From contig CAIOXF010000219.1 of the NCBI GenBank assembly GCA_903862155.1, positions 1 through 12,016 of the forward strand: a stretch of 12,016 nt of DNA, written 5' to 3'. The translations under genes and the position numbers were made by a program. This DNA is from an uncultured cyanobacterium (GTDB taxonomy: Bacteria > Cyanobacteriota > Cyanobacteriia > PCC-6307 > Cyanobiaceae). Shown piece by piece: positions 8,326 to 12,016 of this stretch (positions within the stretch are counted from its first letter, which is position 1; each line of letters starts with the position of its first letter). Under the pieces are notes generated by a model. The model ran no database searches. It was not told where the DNA came from and saw nothing but the letters and a program-made list of their open reading frames with translations.

Positions 8326-8961
8326 CTTCTCTGTGCGCCTGCCTTGAGCCCCGAGCCCCCATCCGCATCCCGGGACCCCGAAGGGATCGGGCCGTTTCTG
8401 CGCCGCCAGGTGCTGCCGGTGCTGGCCTGGGTGCTGGTGGCGCTGGTGTTGCGCGCGCTGGTGGTGGAACCGCGCTGGATTCCCTCCGGCTCGATGCTCC
8501 CCACCCTGCAACTGCAAGACCGGGTGCTGGTGGAGAAGCTGCGGCCGCGGCTGCAATCCAGCCTGCCGGTGGGCTCGGTGGTGGTGTTCAGGCCACCGGC
8601 GGCCCTGGTGGCCGCGGGCTACGACCCCGCCGCCGCCCTGATCAAGCGGGTGGTGGCCCAGCCGGGCGACACGATTGAGGTGCGCGATGGAACCCTCTGG
8701 CGCAATGGCCAGCAGGCCCAGCCCGATTGGGCCGCCGAAGCCATGGATTACAGCTTCGGGCCGATCACGGTGCCGAAGGGGGATCTGCTGGTGCTGGGCG
8801 ACAACCGCAACGCCAGCCTCGACTCCCACCTCTGGGGCCCCCTGCCCCAGGCCAACGTGCTGGGCACCGCCATCTGGCGTTACTGGCCCCTGGATCACTT
8901 CGGACCGATCGATGGGATCGTGGGGAGAACCGTCGCTGGTGCATCAGAAGAGCTGGGTTAA
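8314..8961 (+). CDS. lepB: Signal peptidase I (leader peptidase)
   Basis: Membrane-anchored Ser/Lys protease that cuts signal peptides from proteins exported across the plasma or thylakoid membrane. The single N-terminal transmembrane segment is about 33-50. The catalytic serine lies in IPSGSMLPTL (S60) and the general-base lysine in IKRVVAQPGD (K111). The conserved LGDNRNASLDS (161-171) and the final GRTV box are present. At 215 residues it is a normal-length bacterial enzyme. The ATG at 8314 puts its first 12 bases inside divergent menD. A TTG at 8344 (10 codons later) would remove the overlap and leave 18 nt between the two genes. Neither start has a good Shine-Dalgarno, so the N-terminus is uncertain before about residue 20. 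DUF760 follows after 31 nt. Confidence 0.94.
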   Translation: MGVHLLCAPALSPEPPSASRDPEGIGPFLRRQVLPVLAWVLVALVLRALVVEPRWIPSGSMLPTLQLQDRVLVEKLRPRLQSSLPVGSVVVFRPPAALVAAGYDPAAALIKRVVAQPGDTIEVRDGTLWRNGQQAQPDWAAEAMDYSFGPITVPKGDLLVLGDNRNASLDSHLWGPLPQANVLGTAIWRYWPLDHFGPIDGIVGRTVAGASEELG

Positions 8962-8992
8962 GGTGCAGTTCGTGACGGAGCGGGCACCGGAG

Positions 8993-9349
8993 ATGTTCAA
9001 CCCGGAGTTCCTGACGAGCGACAACGAAGCAATCAGCGCCAATGCCCTGATTCAGTACCTCCAGGAGCAGTCTCCCGATGTACTGCAACGGATCGCCCGT
9101 TCCGCGAGCCCTGACATTCAGGACATCATTCGCCACAACGTGCAGGGACTGCTGGGGATGATTCCCTCCGAGCAGTTCGACGTGAAGATCCAGACCAGCC
9201 GCGAAAATCTGGCGGGTCTTTTGGCCTCCGCGATGATGACGGGCTACTTCCTGCGCCAGATGGAGCAGCGCATGGAACTGGACAGCACCCTGATCGGCAG
9301 CGGCGGCCTGGGCGATTTCGACGCCGATCCCGGGGAACTGCGGCTCTGA
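8993..9349 (+). CDS. DUF760 family protein
   Basis: A small soluble protein of 118 residues, with no signal peptide or membrane segment, matching the DUF760 family known from cyanobacteria and plastids; its biochemical role is not established. The core runs LIQYLQEQSPDVLQRIARS (19-37), IIRHNVQGLLGMIPSEQFDV (45-64), and ENLAGLLASAMMTGYFLRQM (71-90), mostly helical by eye. The acidic tail after about residue 100 is variable. The ATG at 8993 gives MFNPEF, the start I expect for this family. In-frame GTG codons at 8963 and 8972 would add 10 or 7 residues, and the one at 8972 has an AAGG 8 nt upstream, so it is a real alternative. It is probably cotranscribed with lepB and converges on the DUF4336 gene 14 nt away. 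Confidence 0.88.
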   Translation: MFNPEFLTSDNEAISANALIQYLQEQSPDVLQRIARSASPDIQDIIRHNVQGLLGMIPSEQFDVKIQTSRENLAGLLASAMMTGYFLRQMEQRMELDSTLIGSGGLGDFDADPGELRL

Positions 9350-9363
9350 GCGCCGGGGGGCGT

Positions 9364-10578
9364 TCAGCCCGCCTCCGCAGGCTCGCTCGGCACTACCCCG
9401 AGCTTCACCAGGGCGGTGTCGATGCCGGCCAGATACTGCCAACTGCCGCCATCGGGGGCCCAGTTGCGGCTGCGGATCCCATCACAGAGTGCGGCCAGAT
9501 CCTCGGCCCTGCACGGAACTGGTGCGTCGTAGTGGGCTGGCACCAGCCAGCGCAACTCGGCCTCCTGAGCGAGGGCCTGCAGCCAAGCCAGTAGCGCCTT
9601 CCGCCGGCGGGGAAGCACCAACCGCTCCAGCACCGGGGCCACCTGCACCACGGGCTGGCCATCCGGTACCAGCGACCTGAACTCTGCCTCCCAACCCTCC
9701 GACCAGCGGAAGGGATAGAGGCCGAAGTAGGCATCAGCCCGACGCAGCCCCGGGGCCATGGCCTGGGCGAACACCTCTCCCAAGCCCGGCACCTGCAGGC
9801 GCTCAGGCCGCAGGTACGAGGCAAACAGCACCAAGCGGCGCCATCCCCGCAGCCGGGCCGCAGCCGAATCCTGCAGCGGCTGATCGCCCCGCTCCCGGGC
9901 GTGGAAGAGCAGGGGCCGGGGATCGCCATCGAAGATCTCCGGCGGCTCATTGCCGATGGCCACTAGGCCGTCGCAGACCAACAGGCTGCCGCTGGCCCGA
10001 TGCAGACAGGCCGCCTCCATAAAGCTACCCAGGCCCAGATCCAGGGGCCCGAGGGGGTGCCAATGCAACTCCTCCGGGTGAGGGAGGCCTTGCTCGAACA
10101 GCACCCGGGTGCGGCCCACCGGGAAGCCCAGCCAGGCCAGGGGCAAGGGCAGGGGAAAGCTCCACTGCTGCGGGCTCACCCATACTTCGGCCTTGGGAAA
10201 GGCCCGGGCCATGGCCGGCACCGGCAGCTTGTGCTCTAGCCCGGAGCTGGTGGGCAGCACGATCGAGCGCACCGGCCCATGGCGCAGCTCCAGGTCGCGC
10301 AGGGCCGCCAGCACTTCGGCGGTGGGCGCCACCGGGGCGTAGAGCATCAGCACGTGGCGTAGCCGAACCACGGTCATGCGGATCGGCACCGCCACATAAA
10401 ACACACCCTGGAGCTGCTCAAAGCTCCAGAGCTGGCCGGGGATCAACTCCCGGATCAGGGTGCGCCGCCGTCCATAGGGGTACAGCGGGAGCAGGGGCCA
10501 CCACGGCCAGCGCTGATCACGGGGTTCAGCGGATAGCCCAGAAGACACGGGGCCGGCAGGAGGGGATGCAAGCGACAC
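9364..10578 (-). CDS. DUF4336 domain protein (metallo-beta-lactamase-like relative)
   Basis: 404 residues; I recognise the DUF4336 family of cyanobacteria and plants from WPLLPLYPYGRRRT (27-40), FEQLQGVFYVAVPIRMTVV (53-71), YAPVAPT (80-86), LPTSSGLEHK (108-117) and YFGLYPFRW (284-292). DUF4336 is regarded as related to the metallo-beta-lactamase fold, but its function is unknown. The canonical HxHxDH metal motif is absent. Candidate ligands that look conserved are H116, H193, D203 (LLVCDG) and H349 (VPAHYDAP). No signal peptide is visible. The start is GTG at 10578, only 4 nt after the transporter stop; a second GTG at 10548 is possible and would drop 10 poorly conserved residues. The pairing with a metal transporter suggests, weakly, a metal-dependent protein. 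Confidence 0.88.
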   Translation of the reverse strand: MSLASPPAGPVSSGLSAEPRDQRWPWWPLLPLYPYGRRRTLIRELIPGQLWSFEQLQGVFYVAVPIRMTVVRLRHVLMLYAPVAPTAEVLAALRDLELRHGPVRSIVLPTSSGLEHKLPVPAMARAFPKAEVWVSPQQWSFPLPLPLAWLGFPVGRTRVLFEQGLPHPEELHWHPLGPLDLGLGSFMEAACLHRASGSLLVCDGLVAIGNEPPEIFDGDPRPLLFHARERGDQPLQDSAAARLRGWRRLVLFASYLRPERLQVPGLGEVFAQAMAPGLRRADAYFGLYPFRWSEGWEAEFRSLVPDGQPVVQVAPVLERLVLPRRRKALLAWLQALAQEAELRWLVPAHYDAPVPCRAEDLAALCDGIRSRNWAPDGGSWQYLAGIDTALVKLGVVPSEPAEAG

Positions 10579-10582
10579 AGCT

Positions 10583-11383
10583 TTAGCTGAGCAGCACCAG
10601 GCTCAGGCTCATGACCGCCATGCCCCCCATCACCCCGGCAATCATCAACTGATGGGCACCGTGACGACGGGCTGCCGGCAGCAGTTCGTCGAAGCAGATG
10701 TACACCATGATTCCCGCCACGCTGGCGAACACCACGCCGAACACCACGTCGTTAAAGAACTGACGCAGCAGGCCGTATCCCACCAGAGCGCCCAGGGGCT
10801 CCGCCAAACCTGAAGCGAAGGAGAGCACGAACGCCTGACGACGGTTGCCGGTGGCGTAGTAGATGGGCGCCGAAATCGCCAGCCCCTCGGGGATGTTGTG
10901 GATCGCGATGGCCAGGGCGATCCCCACTCCGAGGCGGGGATTGGCAATGGCGCCCACAAAGGTGGCCAGCCCCTCGGGGAAGTTGTGGATGCCGATGGCC
11001 AGGGCCGTGAACAGCCCGGTGCGCATCAGCTCGGGCTTACCCATGGAGCGACCCTGCTGGTCAGGCAGCAGGGGCTCAAGGTTGTGCTGGGGAAGCAGTA
11101 GGTCGATCAACGCCACCACGCCGATGCCGCCGAAGAACGCCAGCAAGGCCATGGCATAGCCCATCTGGGAGCCCAGGGCGGCGGCCATCGAGGCCCGAGC
11201 CTTCGGGAAGATCTCCACGAAGCTCACGAAGATCATCACACCGGCCGAAAAGCTCAGCGACAGGCTCAGAAGGCGCGGGTTGAATCCCTTGCTCACCAGG
11301 CCAAGCACGCTGCCCACGCCGGTGGAGAGGCCTGCACCGAGGGTGAGCAGAAAGGCGAACAGAAAGCCTTGATCCAGCTGCAC
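10583..11383 (-). CDS. ZIP family divalent metal transporter (ZupT-like)
   Basis: Plasma-membrane permease that brings Zn2+ and possibly Fe2+, Mn2+ or other divalent ions into the cytoplasm. The 266 residues form about eight hydrophobic segments. The binuclear metal site is clear: AIGIHNFPEG (129-138, H133, N134, E137) and AIAIHNIPEGLA (158-169, H162, N163, E166), with E195 in SGLAEPLGA and E57 in SFVEIFP. A short loop near 98-118 replaces the His-rich cytoplasmic loop of many eukaryotic ZIPs. The start is GTG at 11383 and fits the alignment with ZupT, but no good ribosome site precedes it. It is the first gene of a two-gene unit with DUF4336. The metal cannot be decided from sequence alone, so I give no symbol. 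Confidence 0.93.
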   Translation of the reverse strand: MQLDQGFLFAFLLTLGAGLSTGVGSVLGLVSKGFNPRLLSLSLSFSAGVMIFVSFVEIFPKARASMAAALGSQMGYAMALLAFFGGIGVVALIDLLLPQHNLEPLLPDQQGRSMGKPELMRTGLFTALAIGIHNFPEGLATFVGAIANPRLGVGIALAIAIHNIPEGLAISAPIYYATGNRRQAFVLSFASGLAEPLGALVGYGLLRQFFNDVVFGVVFASVAGIMVYICFDELLPAARRHGAHQLMIAGVMGGMAVMSLSLVLLS

Positions 11384-11404
11384 AGGGGTGCGGGCGGGTG
11401 ATTG

Positions 11405-11427
11405 CTGCGACCTGCTGATATTCGCAG
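11405..11427. other. Inverted repeat CTGCGA-11-TCGCAG in the transporter leader
   Basis: Six-base arms (11405-11410 and 11422-11427) flank an AT-richer spacer that on the minus strand contains AATATC, the only plausible -10-like stretch before the transporter. It adjoins the 26-bp palindrome. A binding site is possible, but short arms make chance occurrence quite likely. It does not resemble the AT-rich cyanobacterial Zur box. Confidence 0.3.
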
Positions 11428-11452
11428 GCGGGGCAGGGCGCCCTGCCCCGCC
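11427..11452. promoter_or_regulatory. Perfect 26-bp GC palindrome upstream of the metal transporter
   Basis: GGCGGGGCAGGGC is followed directly by its exact reverse complement, so all 26 bases are palindromic. It ends 43 nt before the GTG of the ZIP transporter and starts just past the psbA terminator T-run. It could be an operator or a back-up hairpin that blocks read-through from psbA. It has no following T-run on either strand. Its role is inferred from position only. Confidence 0.55.
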
Positions 11453-11455
11453 AGC

Positions 11456-11481
11456 AAAAAGCCCCCGCCGCAGCGGGGGCT
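11456..11481 (-). terminator. Intrinsic terminator of psbA
   Basis: On the minus strand a stem AGCCCCCGC / GCGGGGGCT with a 4-nt TGCG loop is followed at once by a run of five T (plus-strand 11456-11460, AAAAA). It lies about 90 nt after the psbA stop and before the metal transporter gene. This is a textbook rho-independent terminator, the only clear one in the window. Confidence 0.93.
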
Positions 11482-11492
11482 CAACGCGTCTA

Positions 11493-11511
11493 GCGAACTG
11501 GGCTGGTTCGC
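11493..11511 (-). other. Small hairpin in the psbA 3' untranslated region
   Basis: GCGAAC (11493-11498) and GTTCGC (11506-11511) are perfect inverted arms of 6 bp around a 7-nt loop. It lies between the tandem repeat and the terminator, so it would be part of the psbA transcript. There is no T-run beside it, so it is not a terminator in itself. It may be an RNA-stability element or chance. Confidence 0.5.
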
Positions 11512-11576
11512 CTCAGCCAGGCTGTTGGGCCTTAGCCAGGCTGTTGGGCCTTAGCCAGGCTGTTGGGCCTTAGCCA
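11511..11576 (-). repeat. 19-bp tandem repeat spanning the psbA stop codon, ~3.5 copies
   Basis: Read on the psbA strand, the unit is TAAGGCCCAACAGCCTGGC. It begins at the psbA stop and occurs three times in a row (starting 11572, 11553, 11534), then a fourth partial copy begins TGAGG at 11515. Copies are identical except T-to-C on the plus strand in the last. The repeat also includes the last codon (GGC). Each unit can fold a tiny hairpin, AGGC-CCAACA-GCCT. Because 19 is not a multiple of three, the successive TAA codons fall in all three frames. Confidence 0.95.
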
Positions 11577-12016
11577 ATGGCGGGAGCAGTCAGGGCCAAG
11601 GGGGTGACGCTGGTGGCAGCCAGATCGAGCGGGAAGTTGTGGGCATTGCGCTCGTGCATCACTTCCATACCCAGGTTGGCGCGGTTCAGCACGTCGGCCC
11701 AGGTGGGCAGCACACGGCCCTGGGCATCCAGGATCGACTGGTTGAAGTTGAAGCCGTTGAGGTTGAACGCCATGGTGCTGATGCCCATGGAGGTGAACCA
11801 GATACCCACAACCGGCCAGGCACCGAGGAAGAAGTGCAGGCTGCGGCTGTTGTTGAAGGAGGCGTACTGGAAGATCAGGCGACCGAAATAACCGTGGGCA
11901 GCCACGATGTTGTAAGTCTCTTCTTCCTGGCCAAACTTGTAGCCATAGTTCTGGCTCTCAGCTTCGGTGGTCTCACGCACCAGGCTGGAGGTCACCAGCG
12001 AACCGTGCATGGCGGA
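11570..12016 (-). CDS. psbA: Photosystem II D1 protein, C-terminal part (cut by window edge)
   Basis: Encodes the reaction-centre subunit of photosystem II that binds the Mn4CaO5 cluster and QB. The window holds residues S213 to G359 in standard D1 numbering, aligned by SAMHGS (H215). Visible functional residues are H215 and H272 (non-haem iron), S264 in YASFNNSRS (QB site, herbicide contact), and H332, E333, H337, D342 and A344 (oxygen-evolving cluster). CtpA would cut after A344, removing the tail ATSVTPLALTAPAIG. Residue 130, which separates the low-light and high-light D1 isoforms, is outside the window. By eye codon use is more restricted and less GC-rich than in neighbours, as expected of a very highly expressed gene. 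Its promoter and 5' leader are not in the window. Confidence 0.99.
   Translation of the reverse strand, partial: SAMHGSLVTSSLVRETTEAESQNYGYKFGQEEETYNIVAAHGYFGRLIFQYASFNNSRSLHFFLGAWPVVGIWFTSMGISTMAFNLNGFNFNQSILDAQGRVLPTWADVLNRANLGMEVMHERNAHNFPLDLAATSVTPLALTAPAIG

Noticed and set aside
8326..8898. 191-codon upstream extension of the menD frame
   Set aside because: It is antisense to lepB, which has all catalytic motifs, and the extension is low-complexity and unlike MenD. The MenD fold begins right after the ATG at 8325.
9350..9373. Possible bidirectional terminator between DUF760 and DUF4336
   Set aside because: Only a 4-bp stem (GGGC/GCCC) can form, and there is no T-run on either side.
11384..11426. 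Zur box upstream of the metal transporter
   Set aside because: Known cyanobacterial Zur boxes are AT-rich imperfect palindromes; nothing of that kind is seen, only GC-rich inverted repeats and one short AATATC stretch.
11388..11573. 61-codon plus-strand open frame over the psbA 3' region
   Set aside because: It translates the terminator, palindrome and tandem repeat antisense; the repeated peptide is a by-product of the 19-bp repeat.
11511..11576. Possible CRISPR array
   Set aside because: The units abut directly with no unique spacers, and no cas gene is present; it is a simple tandem repeat.
1..12016. A novel defence, mobile or biosynthetic system
   Set aside because: Every gene but one is assigned to a known family and there are no transposase, integrase, toxin or nuclease signatures, and no base-composition break other than the expected one at psbA.

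Overview
The window is a GC-rich piece of a cyanobacterial chromosome. The end of a psbA gene (photosystem II D1 protein) settles the group. The phylloquinone genes menD and menB, cyanobacterial-type glycogen synthase, and three proteins of families typical of cyanobacteria or plastids (DUF760, DUF4336, and a proline/glutamate-rich membrane protein) agree with this. High GC, extremely tight packing and the protein sequences together suggest the Synechococcus/Cyanobium group. That placement is recognition from memory, not a database result. Everything present is chromosomal housekeeping; I see no mobile element, CRISPR array, defence cassette, tRNA or rRNA.

Layout. (1) 1-1224, plus strand: the 3' part of glmU (UDP-GlcNAc synthesis). 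(2) 1221-8325, minus strand: six genes packed end to end, in transcription order menD, menB, an L,D-transpeptidase, glgA, a single-pass membrane protein of unknown function, and murF. Junctions are 4-nt overlaps (menD/menB, menB/transpeptidase), a 43-nt gap (transpeptidase/glgA), a 9-nt gap, and a 1-nt overlap (unknown/murF), so they probably form one operon. murF ends tail-to-tail in glmU with interlocked stop codons. (3) 8314-9349, plus strand: lepB (signal peptidase I) and a DUF760 protein, divergent from menD with overlapping 5' ends. (4) 9364-11383, minus strand: a ZIP-family metal transporter followed 4 nt later by a DUF4336 protein. (5) 11384-11569: the only real intergenic stretch, rich in structure. 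It holds a 26-bp perfect palindrome, a strong intrinsic terminator, a small hairpin and a 19-bp tandem repeat. (6) 11570-12016, minus strand: the C-terminal part of psbA, cut by the window edge.

Themes. Cell-wall biogenesis recurs: glmU makes UDP-GlcNAc, murF finishes the UDP-MurNAc-pentapeptide, the L,D-transpeptidase can remodel cross-links, and lepB processes exported proteins. MenD and MenB supply the naphthoquinone ring of phylloquinone for photosystem I. GlgA stores fixed carbon as glycogen. The most unusual feature is the psbA 3' region, where a 19-bp repeat places a stop codon in each of the three reading frames just after the gene.
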